Source: Rhodobacterales bacterium (GTDB taxonomy: Bacteria > Pseudomonadota > Alphaproteobacteria > Rhizobiales > Stappiaceae). From it: a stretch of DNA of 64,000 nucleotides. The DNA is taken from the NCBI GenBank assembly GCA_008107755.1, contig VIRH01000058.1, forward strand, positions 1-64,000, in the 5' to 3' direction. Of the stretch, positions 1 to 8,925 are shown piece after piece. Numbering within the stretch: the first letter of the stretch is position 1; every line of letters begins with the position of its first letter. A program made the translations under genes and the position numbers. The notes beneath the pieces are model-generated. The model saw only the letters and a program-made list of their open reading frames with translations. It had not been told where the DNA came from and ran no database searches.

Positions 1-127
1 CGGTGTGACAAATGCCCGTGGCCTTGATCTCGACCAGAACCTCAAAGGCACGCGGACCCTCAAGCCTGACCGTGGTAACCTCAAGCGGTTTGCCGGCTCC
101 AACTGCGACGGCAGCGCGAACTTCCAT
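1..127 (-). CDS. frmA: S-(hydroxymethyl)glutathione dehydrogenase / class III alcohol dehydrogenase, N-terminal fragment
   Basis: Only the first 42 codons are in the window; the gene runs off the left edge. The translated start (MEVRAAVAVGAGKPLEV, then LVEIKATGICHT) has the N-terminal pattern of class III zinc alcohol dehydrogenases, including the start of the GICHTD motif whose cysteine and histidine ligate the catalytic zinc. These enzymes oxidise S-hydroxymethylglutathione, formed spontaneously from formaldehyde and glutathione, with NAD. An AGGGAG ribosome binding site lies just upstream of the ATG at 127. It is divergent from soxB, and sarcosine oxidase can release formaldehyde, so a detoxifying role here makes sense. 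The assignment rests on 42 residues; another zinc alcohol dehydrogenase of the same class cannot be fully excluded. Confidence 0.8.
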   Translation of the reverse strand, partial: MEVRAAVAVGAGKPLEVTTVRLEGPRAFEVLVEIKATGICHT

Positions 128-533
128 GGAAATCTCCCTGACTTCTGTTTCCAGTGAGAGTTAACGGGTACAGCAGCAAATGCAAGGACGGATCAGGCGT
201 TCCCGGTCCGGTGAAAACGATTGTCCAGTATAGCGTCCTGCTCGGGCGCAGTACCCCGCATGCGCGCTAAAGCTAGATGAACACAGTTTTTTTTGCTCGC
301 AGAGCGTTCGCAGGCCGCGGTAAAAGAGGCATCCGGGCAAGCATGTCGCATTCAGACAATCAAGCGACTGAAACCTTATACGCAAGGTCATGTGCAATCG
401 CGAATATGCGCGGAAATGGACGGAGCCCTTGCGCATTGGCTAAGGTCTTCCTCCAGGTATTCAGACAACGCCTGGCCGAGGTGCTCCCGAAGAGCGCCGG
501 AAAGGCGTCCAAACCGTGCGGAGCCGCTGCTCG
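128..533. other. Divergent intergenic region between frmA and soxB
   Basis: About 400 bases separate the two divergent starts, so the region must hold both promoters. It has a run of eight T near 287-294. I found no convincing paired -35/-10 boxes, no riboswitch-like structure and no credible gene. An open frame from 277 ends in an ATGA overlap with soxB, but it lacks a ribosome binding site and has a low-complexity basic product, so I do not call it. Confidence 0.5.
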
Positions 534-1787
534 ATGAAGCGTTATTCCTTTCTGGAACTGGCCAAGAACGCCTTTTCCGCGCATCAGAACTGGGGCCGAC
601 AGTGGCGGTCACCGGAGCCGAAGGCCGAGTACGACGTCGTCATCGTCGGTGCGGGCGGCCACGGGCTTGCGACCGCATACTATCTGGCCAGCGAGCATGG
701 CATTCGCAATGTCGCCGTGATCGAGAAAGGCTGGCTCGGCGGTGGCAACACGGGACGCAACACGACCATCGTGCGCTCCAATTATCTTTGGGAAGAAAGC
801 GCGGCTCTTTACAATCATGCCATCGGGCTTTGGCAGAACCTGTCGCAGGAACTGAATTACAACGTCATGTATTCTGCGCGTGGTGTGCTTATGCTGGCGC
901 ATACTGTCCATGACGTGCAGTCAGCGCAGCGACACATACACGCCAACCGTCTCGCCGGCGTCCAGAACGAATGGCTGACCCCGGAACAGGCAAAGGACTA
1001 TTGCCCTCCGCTCAACATTGAGAAGAACATCCGTTACCCCGTCATGGGCGCAGCGCTGCAGCGCGTCGGCGGAACAGCCCGGCACGACGCTGTCGCATGG
1101 GGCTATGCACGCGGTGCAGATGCGCTTGGCGTCGACATCATCCAGAACTGCGCCGTAACGGGAATTCGTCGCAACCAGAACGGCTCGATCGAGGGGGTCG
1201 AGACGGCCAAGGGTTACATCAAGGCAAAGAAGGTCGGCGTTGTCGCGGCCGGTCACACCTCCGTCGTCATGGACATGGCCGGGGTTCGCCTGCCGCTGGA
1301 ATCCTTTCCGCTCCAGGCGCTTGTCTCGGAACCCGTCAAGCCGGCATTCCCCTGCGTGGTGATGTCGAACACGATCCACGCCTATATCTCCCAGTCGGAC
1401 AAGGGGGAACTGGTGATCGGCGCGGGTACGGACCAGTTCGTGTCCTACTCACAGGCCGGCGGAATCCACATCACCAATCACACGATCGACGCCATCTGTG
1501 AACTCTTCCCGCAGTTCCGCCGCATGCGCATGCTGCGCAACTGGGGCGGAATTGTCGACACGACACCAGACAGGTCACCGATCTTGTCGAAGACGCCGGT
1601 GCCGGGTCTTTTCGTCAATTGCGGCTGGGGCACTGGTGGTTTCAAGGCAACGCCCGGGTCCGGCCACGTCTTCGCCCATACTATCGCGAAGGACGAACCG
1701 CATCCGATCAACGCTCCTTTCACGATCGACCGGTTTCGCACAGGTCGCCTCATCGACGAAGCGGCTGCCGCCGCCGTGGCCCACTAG
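534..1787 (+). CDS. soxB: Sarcosine oxidase subunit beta
   Basis: Catalytic flavoprotein subunit (417 aa) of heterotetrameric sarcosine oxidase, which demethylates sarcosine to glycine and passes the methyl carbon to tetrahydrofolate as 5,10-methylene-THF or releases formaldehyde. A Rossmann FAD-binding motif ([17 protein letters not shown]) lies at about residues 35-51, followed by the family block [18 protein letters not shown] at about 69-86. The histidine in [18 protein letters not shown] (about residue 184) corresponds to the covalent FMN attachment site described for this family. The ATG at 534 is chosen because family proteins begin MKRYS- or MQRYS-like; a GTG at 516 in the same frame is less likely. 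GGAG sits about 9 bases upstream. First gene of soxBDAG. These sox genes are unrelated to sulfur oxidation. Confidence 0.96.
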   Translation: MKRYSFLELAKNAFSAHQNWGRQWRSPEPKAEYDVVIVGAGGHGLATAYYLASEHGIRNVAVIEKGWLGGGNTGRNTTIVRSNYLWEESAALYNHAIGLWQNLSQELNYNVMYSARGVLMLAHTVHDVQSAQRHIHANRLAGVQNEWLTPEQAKDYCPPLNIEKNIRYPVMGAALQRVGGTARHDAVAWGYARGADALGVDIIQNCAVTGIRRNQNGSIEGVETAKGYIKAKKVGVVAAGHTSVVMDMAGVRLPLESFPLQALVSEPVKPAFPCVVMSNTIHAYISQSDKGELVIGAGTDQFVSYSQAGGIHITNHTIDAICELFPQFRRMRMLRNWGGIVDTTPDRSPILSKTPVPGLFVNCGWGTGGFKATPGSGHVFAHTIAKDEPHPINAPFTIDRFRTGRLIDEAAAAAVAH

Positions 1788-1801
1788 GGGAGAATGCCGG
1801 T

Positions 1802-2107
1802 ATGCTGCTGATTTATTGCCCCTATTGCCAGGTCGAGCGAGCCGAAGTCGAATTTCGCTGCGGCGGCGAAGCGCATATTGCCCGCCCTTCAGATCCTGAG
1901 AAAACAACGGACGAAGACTGGGTCGAGTTTCTTTACATGCGCGCCAACACGAAGGGGGTGATCGCCGAGCGTTGGCGGCACATCCACGGCTGCGGCCGCT
2001 TCTTCAACGCCCTGAGAGATACCGTGAGTGATAATTTCCTCACGTTCTACAAGACCGGAGAGCCTATGCCGACCCTCGAAACTCTCCCGCAAGAGGCAGG
2101 CAAATGA
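1802..2107 (+). CDS. soxD: Sarcosine oxidase subunit delta
   Basis: Small (101 aa) zinc-binding subunit of heterotetrameric sarcosine oxidase. Cys6 and Cys9 (LIYCPYC) plus His60 or His62 and Cys64 (RHIHGCGRFF) match the zinc site known in SoxD. The C-terminal part (FYKTGEPMP) is also typical. The start follows a GGGGAGA ribosome binding site 14 bases downstream of the soxB stop. The stop overlaps the soxA start as ATGA, a sign of translational coupling. The length is normal for the family. It has no catalytic role of its own and is thought to support assembly and contacts of the complex. Confidence 0.95.
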   Translation: MLLIYCPYCQVERAEVEFRCGGEAHIARPSDPEKTTDEDWVEFLYMRANTKGVIAERWRHIHGCGRFFNALRDTVSDNFLTFYKTGEPMPTLETLPQEAGK

Positions 2108-5106
2108 GCCAACCCTTCCGTACAGAAAAAGGCGGCCGGATCGACCGGGGCGAGGAACTGACCTTCACCTTCGATGGTGAGGAATTCCACGGCCACAAGG
2201 GCGACACGCTGGCCTCTGCCCTCCTTGCCAACGGTGTGCATCTCGTCGGGCGGTCGTTCAAGTACCACCGTCCGCGCGGTATCCTGAGCAGTGGCTCGGA
2301 AGAGCCGAATGCGCTCGTCGGGATTTATCGCAATGGCGACCAGACTCCCAACCTTCGCGCGACCCAGATCGAACTCTACGACGGCCTTGAGGCAATATCG
2401 CAGAACCGGTTCCCGTCCCTTGGTTTCGATGTCGGTGCAGTCAACGATCTTTTGTCGCCATTGTTTCCGGCCGGGTTCTACTACAAGACCTTCATGTGGC
2501 CGAAGTCCTTCTGGGACCGGGTTTACGAGCCCATCATCCGCTCCGCTGCGGGCCTTGGAAAGCCGCCACGAACGCCTGACCAAGACACATATGCCAACCA
2601 GTTCGCTCATTGCGACGTGCTTGTTGCCGGTTCCGGCCCGAGCGGGCTCGCGGCTGCACTTGCGGCTGCCGAGACCGGCGCGCGGGTCATTCTGTGTGAC
2701 GAACAGGCCGAGTGTGGCGGATCGCTGCTTTCGGAAAGCAACGCAAGCATAGACGGCAAGGACCCCGCCAACTGGGTACATGAGACAGTCGCAAGGCTGT
2801 CCAGCATGGAAAACGTCACTCTGCTCCCCAGAACGACAGCCTTCGGCTACTTTGCGCATAATTTCGTCGCCCTTGCCGAACGCGTGACGGACCATCTCGC
2901 CGAACCTGACAGCAAACTGCCGCGGGAACGCCTCTGGCAAGTTCGCGCGAAGGAGGTTGTCATTGCCGCTGGTGCGATCGAGCGGCCGATGGTCTTCCCG
3001 GAAAACGATCGTCCGGGAATCATGCTGGCCGATGCCGGCCGGACGTATCTCAACCGCTACGGCGTCAAGGTCGGCCACAAGGTTCTGGTGGCAACGGCCT
3101 GCGACACCGCGTGGCAGGCCGCGTTCGACCTTGCTGATCATGGCGTCGAGGTCGTTGCGATCGTCGATGTGCGGGAGACACCGCCGGACAACCTCATTGC
3201 CATTGCAGAGGCTCGGGGCATTCGCGTCGAAGCTGGATGCGTGGTCACCGGAACACTGGGCAGAAAGCGGATCAAAAGCGCCCTTCTCGGGCGATTGATG
3301 ACTTCAGGACAAGTGGCATCCGGGGGCCAGATCGACTGCGACGCCCTTTTGATGAGCGGCGGCTGGACGCCGACTGTGAGCCTTTATTCCCAGTCTCGCG
3401 GCAAGGTCGTCTGGGCCCCTGAAAAAGGCGCCTTCCTTCCGGGTATTTCGGTTCAAAAGGAACGCTCGACCGGCGCTTCGAAGGCCGTCTACGGCCTCCA
3501 GGCCTGCCTGGAAGACGGTTACGCTGCGGGGGAAGCTGCCGCGACTGCTGCCAGCGGAAAAACCGCAACCATTACATATTCATCCGCATACGGCGGCGAA
3601 GCAGGGAGCGGCGGAATTCTAGGTGCGCTTCCCCATGATCGCAACGCCTCAAGGGTGAAGGCGTTCGTCGACTACCAGAACGATGTGACGGCCAAGGACG
3701 TCAAGCTCGCTGTTCGCGAAGGCATGCACTCCATCGAGCATATCAAGCGCTACACGACCACCGGCATGGCAACGGATCAGGGTCGGCTTTCCAACATGAA
3801 TGCGCTTGAGATTGCTTCCGGAACGCTGGACAAGCCCGTGACGGATGTCGGTTTGACGACTTTCCGCCAGCCCTACACGCCGACAACCTTCGGCTTGTTC
3901 GCGGGCATTTCGCGCGGTGATTTCTTTGACGCCGTGCGCAAGACCGCATCCCATGAATGGGTCGTGCAGCACGGCGGTGTTTTCGAGGACGTCAGCCAGT
4001 GGAAGCGGGCCTGGTATTTTCCAAAACCGGGCGAAGACATGCACGCAGCCGTCGAGCGCGAATGCAGGACCGTGCGCGAAAGTGTCGGGCTATTCGACGC
4101 ATCAACGCTCGGAAAGATCGAGGTGGTCGGACCGGACGCTGCGGAATTCCTGGAACGCATGTACACCAATCCCTGGAAAAAGCTGGCTCCCGGACGATGC
4201 CGATACGGCCTGCTCCTGAATGATGCCGGGTTCATTGTCGATGACGGAGTCATCGGCCGGCTCGCGGAAGATCGGTTCCACGTCACGACCACAACGGGCG
4301 GGGCACCGAACGTTCTTGCGACGATGGAAGACTATCTGCAAACGGAATGGTCGGACCTGAATGTCTGGCTGACTTCGACCACTGAGCAGTATTCGGTCGC
4401 AGCGGTTCAAGGTCCCAAGGCACGAGAGTTCATTGCGCCTTTCATCGAGGGAATAGATCTCTCCGCGGACGCCTTCCCTCACATGAGCGTCAAGGAAGGA
4501 ACGTTCTGCGGTGTACCATGCCGGTTGTTCCGTATCTCGTTTACCGGGGAACTCGGTTTCGAAATAAACGTTTCAAGGCGTTACGGCGAGATGATGTGGG
4601 AGACGCTTGCGACGGAAATCGAGAAGCGCGGCGGAACGCCGTACGGCACCGAGACGATGCATGTGCTGCGTGCGGAAAAGGGATACATCATCGTTGGTCA
4701 GGATACCGACGGAACAGTGACGCCGTATGATGCAGGTATGGGCTGGGCCATCGGCAAGAAGAAATTCGACTTCGTCGGAAAACGTGGTCTGGCACGGACG
4801 GACCTCGTGGCGGACGGTAGAAAGCAGTTTGTCGGGCTACTGACGAAAGACCCGAAAATCCGGCTTGAGGAAGGCGCCCAGATCACGACTTCCGAAAACC
4901 CGGCAACGGGAACTGCTGCGGAGGGCCACGTCACGTCTTCCTATTATAGCGCGGCGCTGGAGCGAACCATTGCGCTTGCAATCGTGAAGAACGGCCACGC
5001 ACGCGAGGGACAGACGCTCTACGTACCGATGCCTGAGGGCAGCATTCCGGTCGAAGTGACAGGTACTGTGTTCTATGACAAGGAAGGAGCGCAGCTCAAT
5101 GTCTGA
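2104..5106 (+). CDS. soxA: Sarcosine oxidase subunit alpha
   Basis: Large (1000 aa) subunit carrying the NAD-binding and folate-binding parts of sarcosine oxidase. Domains in order: a ferredoxin-like N-terminal region (about 15-110) without an obvious Fe-S cysteine cluster; a dinucleotide-binding motif DVLVAGSGPSGLAAALAAAE at about 171-190; a second nucleotide-binding region in the middle; and a GcvT-type aminomethyltransferase fold from about residue 610 to the end, which captures the methyl group on tetrahydrofolate. Electrons pass between SoxB and this subunit. The length matches the family (about 1000 aa). Its ATG overlaps the soxD stop by 4 bases and its own end overlaps soxG by 8, so the subunits are probably made in a coupled way. 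Confidence 0.96.
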   Translation: MSQPFRTEKGGRIDRGEELTFTFDGEEFHGHKGDTLASALLANGVHLVGRSFKYHRPRGILSSGSEEPNALVGIYRNGDQTPNLRATQIELYDGLEAISQNRFPSLGFDVGAVNDLLSPLFPAGFYYKTFMWPKSFWDRVYEPIIRSAAGLGKPPRTPDQDTYANQFAHCDVLVAGSGPSGLAAALAAAETGARVILCDEQAECGGSLLSESNASIDGKDPANWVHETVARLSSMENVTLLPRTTAFGYFAHNFVALAERVTDHLAEPDSKLPRERLWQVRAKEVVIAAGAIERPMVFPENDRPGIMLADAGRTYLNRYGVKVGHKVLVATACDTAWQAAFDLADHGVEVVAIVDVRETPPDNLIAIAEARGIRVEAGCVVTGTLGRKRIKSALLGRLMTSGQVASGGQIDCDALLMSGGWTPTVSLYSQSRGKVVWAPEKGAFLPGISVQKERSTGASKAVYGLQACLEDGYAAGEAAATAASGKTATITYSSAYGGEAGSGGILGALPHDRNASRVKAFVDYQNDVTAKDVKLAVREGMHSIEHIKRYTTTGMATDQGRLSNMNALEIASGTLDKPVTDVGLTTFRQPYTPTTFGLFAGISRGDFFDAVRKTASHEWVVQHGGVFEDVSQWKRAWYFPKPGEDMHAAVERECRTVRESVGLFDASTLGKIEVVGPDAAEFLERMYTNPWKKLAPGRCRYGLLLNDAGFIVDDGVIGRLAEDRFHVTTTTGGAPNVLATMEDYLQTEWSDLNVWLTSTTEQYSVAAVQGPKAREFIAPFIEGIDLSADAFPHMSVKEGTFCGVPCRLFRISFTGELGFEINVSRRYGEMMWETLATEIEKRGGTPYGTETMHVLRAEKGYIIVGQDTDGTVTPYDAGMGWAIGKKKFDFVGKRGLARTDLVADGRKQFVGLLTKDPKIRLEEGAQITTSENPATGTAAEGHVTSSYYSAALERTIALAIVKNGHAREGQTLYVPMPEGSIPVEVTGTVFYDKEGAQLNV

Positions 5107-5674
5107 TCTTCTGGCTGGCGACACGATCACGCCTGATGCGGCCAAGTCACCGCTTCTCAGTCTTCCCACCGCATCCATCTCGACGGCGGTTCCCCTGACC
5201 CGCCTGTCCTTCCGAGGCAGGAACGACGCAATCGAAGCTGCTGGAGACGCGTTCGGCGTTGCCCTTCCGACCGCGCCGCTCTCATGCGCGACGGCCGGTT
5301 CAAGAGCCGCTCTGTGGATGGGACCGGACGAATGGACACTACTTGCGCCGGAAGATGAACTGAAAACCGTCTTCGACACGATCGAAGCGAAACTTGCGGA
5401 CCCGGCCCATGCTCTGGTCGATATTTCGGATCGGTCACAGGCGATCATCGTCAGCGGTGAAAAGGCCACGTGGCTCCTCAACAGCGGCATCTTTATCGAT
5501 CTGTCTGCAGAGGCTTTTCCGGTCGGCACCGTCACCCGCACCATCTTTCACAAGGCGCCCGTCATGATCTGGCGAACGGGAATCGACACGTTTGTCGTCG
5601 ACGCCTGGGTCACGTTCATGCCCTATGTCTCCGGTCTTCTGGTCCAGGCGGCAGAAGAACTGGAAGCGGCCTGA
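5099..5674 (+). CDS. soxG: Sarcosine oxidase subunit gamma
   Basis: Fourth subunit (191 aa) of heterotetrameric sarcosine oxidase, related to the C-terminal part of GcvT-like proteins. Family segments visible are the core around LWMGPDEWTLLAP, LVDISDRSQAIIVSG and IDLSAEAFPVGTVTRTIFHK. The start at 5099 is chosen over an in-frame upstream codon at 5075 because AAGGAAGGAG lies about 8 bases before it and the N-terminus then begins MSDLLAG. It overlaps the soxA end by 8 bases. No clear terminator follows; the next gene begins about 200 bases on and need not be in the operon. Confidence 0.94.
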   Translation: MSDLLAGDTITPDAAKSPLLSLPTASISTAVPLTRLSFRGRNDAIEAAGDAFGVALPTAPLSCATAGSRAALWMGPDEWTLLAPEDELKTVFDTIEAKLADPAHALVDISDRSQAIIVSGEKATWLLNSGIFIDLSAEAFPVGTVTRTIFHKAPVMIWRTGIDTFVVDAWVTFMPYVSGLLVQAAEELEAA

Positions 5675-5881
5675 GTGCATGGCCTGATCGGTATTCCGGC
5701 GCATCAGCCACATGCTGCGACGGCATAGAGGTCCGCTCCCGTCGCGCGCCCCTTCGCCGTGTCAGAAAGCCATGACCGTTTCGGCGGAACAATCGTGCGC
5801 GCTGCGCATTTGCTTTCGTGACGGGGACAATCCCGCTCACCCTCTTGCAAAACTCGCCAAAAGGCCGCCACTGTCTTCCGC

Positions 5882-6601
5882 ATGCTCAAGATCGGCTCTT
5901 ACAACATTCAGAAATCCATCGGGGTCGATGCCCGGCGAAAGCCGGACCGGATCATGAAGGTCATTCAGGAACTGGAATGCGACGTGATTGCATTGCAGGA
6001 AGCGGACAAGAGGTTCGGCCCGAAGGAAAGCACGCTGGACAGGCTGCACATCCTCGAAAAGACCGACTACCGGCCTGTCCCTTTTGCCACGACTGACAGA
6101 AGTCTGGGATGGCATGGCAACGCCATTCTGGTGCGCGACACGATTGGCATCCTCGATCACCGCAGGATCAACCTGCCGACGCTTGAGCCACGCGGCGCGG
6201 TCGCCGTCGATCTGAACATCAACGGCGAGAAGATTCGCGTCGCCGCAATGCATCTGAGCCTTGTTGGACATTTCCGAAAGAAGCAGATCTCCTCGCTGAT
6301 GCATCAGCTCCACGAAGATCTCGATTATCTCCCGACCGTGCTGATCGGCGATCTGAACGAATGGCGCGATACGGCGCGGAGTATCAAGCTGTTTGAACAG
6401 CGTTATGAAGTGACCACCCCTGGCCGCAGCTTTCCGAGCCCGATGCCGGTCGGCAGCTTGGATCGGATCATCACCAGTCCGGAATTCACGGTTCAGCAGG
6501 CCGGTGTGCACAGGTCGAAGACGGCACGCGTTGCCTCCGACCATCTTCCCGTGTGGGCGACGCTTTCGCTGGAACCGTCAGGTCATCTTTCGACAAGATG
6601 A
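5882..6601 (+). CDS. Endonuclease/exonuclease/phosphatase-fold family protein
   Basis: A 239-aa metal-dependent hydrolase of the EEP superfamily (DNase I, exonuclease III, sphingomyelinase and inositol phosphatase fold). Visible catalytic landmarks are SYNIQ (6-10), the metal-binding Glu in ALQEAD (Glu40), the GDLNEW motif (156-161) and the terminal SDH (219-221). All key residues of the fold are present, so it is probably active. There is no signal peptide, so it should be cytoplasmic. The substrate cannot be told from sequence; small proteins of this type in alphaproteobacteria are usually annotated only as EEP family. No strong ribosome binding site precedes the ATG. It follows soxG in the same direction after about 200 bases, with no evident functional link. 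Confidence 0.85.
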   Translation: MLKIGSYNIQKSIGVDARRKPDRIMKVIQELECDVIALQEADKRFGPKESTLDRLHILEKTDYRPVPFATTDRSLGWHGNAILVRDTIGILDHRRINLPTLEPRGAVAVDLNINGEKIRVAAMHLSLVGHFRKKQISSLMHQLHEDLDYLPTVLIGDLNEWRDTARSIKLFEQRYEVTTPGRSFPSPMPVGSLDRIITSPEFTVQQAGVHRSKTARVASDHLPVWATLSLEPSGHLSTR

Positions 6602-6609
6602 GCCCGGCG

Positions 6610-8142
6610 TCAGGCGATCAGCTTGACCATCACGAAATAGAGAGCCGCGGACAAGGCGGCGGCAGCCGGAACGGTCACCACCCAGGCGGCGACGATCGTC
6701 ATGAAATGCGCCCGACGGACCAGATGCCTGCGGGCCTGCTCCTCACGATTGCGAACCGGGCGCACTTTCTTGTTTCGCGCAGTGTCATTCTTGTTCAGGT
6801 ATTCCAGGCGACGCTTTGATCGCTCCGTGTACCATTCGCGGAAGAACCCGACACCGAACACAGCCCCGACGGCAATATGCGTGGAGCTGACCGGCAGACC
6901 GAAGCCGGAAGCGATAATCACCGTGATCGCTGCCGACAGGGCGACGCAATAGGCGCGCATAGGGTTGAGCTTGGTAATCTGCTGGCCGACCATGTTGATC
7001 AGCTTCGGACCGAAGAGCAGCAGGCCGAAGGAGATGCCGGACGCGCCGACAGCCATCACCCACAGCGGAATGCTGACCTTCGCTGCGACATCCCCAAGTT
7101 CCGCGGTGTGCACGATGGCCGCCAGGGGACCGACCGCGTTGGCCACATCATTGGCGCCATGCGCGAACGACAGAAGCGCTGCAGAACAGACCAGGGGAAT
7201 CGAAAACAGGATGCGAAGCGATTGATTGCGGTTTTCAAGCCCCTCTGACTGACGTCTGATGAGCGGACGGGAGAAAAACCAGACCGCCAGTCCGAGCCCG
7301 AGCCCGATCAGCAGGGACACAGGCAAATTGACGTCCAGGACCTTCTTGAGGCCTTTCAGAACGAGATAGCTTGCAAAGGCGCCTGCCATGATGCCGATCA
7401 GGACTGGCACCCACTTGCGCGCAGCAGCGATCTTGTCTTCCTGATAGATGATGAATGTCTTGATGAATGCGAGAAACAACGCGGCGATGATGCCGCCGAG
7501 AAACGGCGAGATGACCCAGCTTGCAGCGATACCGCCCATCGTCGACCAGTTGACGGCGTCGAACCCGGCTGCAGCGATCCCCGCGCCCATCACTCCGCCA
7601 ACGATGGAATGCGTCGTGGAGACGGGCGCGCCGATCCAGGTCGCCAGATTGATCCAGAGCGCAGAAGATACGAGAGCGGCCATCATGGCGGCCATGAAGA
7701 TATTCGCGTCGGAAACCGCGACCGGATCGATGATCCCTTTTGAAATCGTTCCGACAACATCTCCGCCGGCGATCAGCGCTCCTGCGCTTTCGAAGACCGC
7801 TGCTATGACGAGAGCCGTCAGCAGCGACATCGCCCGCGAGCCCACCGCGGGGCCAACATTGTTCGCGACATCGTTGGCACCGATATTGAGTGCCATATAT
7901 GCGCCAATCGCGGCGGCTGCAACGATGAGGACGGCGCCCGGCGTGTCGGACATGGAGGCGCCTGCGCCAAGGGCGCAAAGAACGATGAAAACCAGTGCTA
8001 TGCCAGGGGCTATCAGACCCCGGCTCAAGGAGCCTGCTGCTTCCTCCAGATAACTGACCTTGTCGAGGTCCTTGTCGAGAGTTGGCTTCTTGAGATTCTG
8101 CATGAACGTTCCGAACCGGGCTTTCAGCGAAGTTCCCTGCAC
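6610..8142 (-). CDS. PiT-family inorganic phosphate transporter (copy A)
   Basis: A 510-aa inner-membrane phosphate:cation symporter of the PiT family. Both halves carry the family signature, ALNIGANDVANNVGPAVG in the N-terminal repeat and SFAHGANDVANAVGPLAAI in the C-terminal repeat, with hydrophobic segments throughout. The C-terminal half also has a long basic cytoplasmic loop. The start used is GTG at 8142; an ATG at 8103 would shorten the cytoplasmic N-terminus by 13 residues, and neither has a strong ribosome binding site. It is the last gene of a repeated Nudix-PiT-Nudix-PiT string and is clearly homologous to the copy at 8926-10485. No PhoU-like (DUF47) partner, common beside pit genes, is nearby. 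Confidence 0.92.
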   Translation of the reverse strand: MQGTSLKARFGTFMQNLKKPTLDKDLDKVSYLEEAAGSLSRGLIAPGIALVFIVLCALGAGASMSDTPGAVLIVAAAAIGAYMALNIGANDVANNVGPAVGSRAMSLLTALVIAAVFESAGALIAGGDVVGTISKGIIDPVAVSDANIFMAAMMAALVSSALWINLATWIGAPVSTTHSIVGGVMGAGIAAAGFDAVNWSTMGGIAASWVISPFLGGIIAALFLAFIKTFIIYQEDKIAAARKWVPVLIGIMAGAFASYLVLKGLKKVLDVNLPVSLLIGLGLGLAVWFFSRPLIRRQSEGLENRNQSLRILFSIPLVCSAALLSFAHGANDVANAVGPLAAIVHTAELGDVAAKVSIPLWVMAVGASGISFGLLLFGPKLINMVGQQITKLNPMRAYCVALSAAITVIIASGFGLPVSSTHIAVGAVFGVGFFREWYTERSKRRLEYLNKNDTARNKKVRPVRNREEQARRHLVRRAHFMTIVAAWVVTVPAAAALSAALYFVMVKLIA

Positions 8143-8217
8143 TGCAGGTGTTTCGGTGCCTGCCTTAAAGCTTCGGCAGAAAACGTCAACCGATACGTCC
8201 GGAATTCCGTAAAAAAC

Positions 8218-8703
8218 TTACTTGGCTAAGTTTCGCAGTTTCTTCAGCACGCCGGAGAGTCCCGGATCATCCGTCATCCGGATTGCCTGGTCGACCCCGA
8301 CCCAGCGAACGTCCCGTTCGTTCCGCTCCGGAAAGTCCTTTTCCGTCTTGTCGACATCGACGAGGAAGACCAGCACTTCCGTGCGAAGTTTGAGGCCGCC
8401 GTCGCCACCCTTGTGGGAGCGGAAGCTGGCAAACGGTTTCTTGTGAGCCTTGCCGATCACGCCGGCTTCCTCATACGCCTCGATTGCAGCAGTCCGGTGC
8501 GCCTTGCGCGACATAATGGGCCACCCTTTCGGAAGGATCCAGCGTCGGGTCGTCTTGGAGGTAATCATGAGAACCTCCTGTTTGCCGTTGCGCGTGCGTC
8601 GGCAGAGAGCTGCGACCTGCAGTCTGGCGGGACGGCGAAACATCAGTTCGAAACTCCGGATCCAGGAAAGCCGGTCGTCTGTGTCACTATAGGATAAAGC
8701 CAT
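8218..8703 (-). CDS. Nudix hydrolase (copy A)
   Basis: A 161-aa Nudix-fold hydrolase. The segment from PKGWP to EAYEEAGV is the Nudix box region, with the catalytic EAYEEAG helix present but Ile where the consensus Arg of REUXEE usually lies. Proteins of this layout resemble the diphosphoinositol polyphosphate / diadenosine polyphosphate phosphohydrolase group, which cleave phosphoanhydrides; the substrate is not determined here. An AAAGGA ribosome binding site precedes the ATG at 8703. It sits 75 bases upstream of PiT copy A in the same direction and is a paralogue of the protein at 10584-11069, of identical length. Confidence 0.88.
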   Translation of the reverse strand: MALSYSDTDDRLSWIRSFELMFRRPARLQVAALCRRTRNGKQEVLMITSKTTRRWILPKGWPIMSRKAHRTAAIEAYEEAGVIGKAHKKPFASFRSHKGGDGGLKLRTEVLVFLVDVDKTEKDFPERNERDVRWVGVDQAIRMTDDPGLSGVLKKLRNLAK

Positions 8704-8925
8704 GATGTCCTTTCATCTTGAGAAAGAATATACGCCTCACGCATTGGGGCGATGCGCACTGCGTGCACATTGATAGCACACGCACGCGAAAAACACCAAA
8801 AAGCTCGGATACCCCTCCCAACATCGGAGTGCGGCCTTGTCTGGACCTGTGGCGGCTAATGCCTTTTTCGCTGAACGGCGCCCCTTCAATGAAGCAGATT
8901 TCGATCGGCCCCGGATCGGCGGCCC

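Noticed and set aside
277-537. Open frame of 86 codons ending in an ATGA overlap with soxB
   Set aside because: No ribosome binding site, low-complexity basic composition and no family pattern; overlap with the soxB start is probably chance.
534-5674. Sulfur-oxidation sox genes
   Set aside because: Domain content (FAD/FMN, GcvT, zinc SoxD) is that of heterotetrameric sarcosine oxidase; the shared gene name is coincidental.
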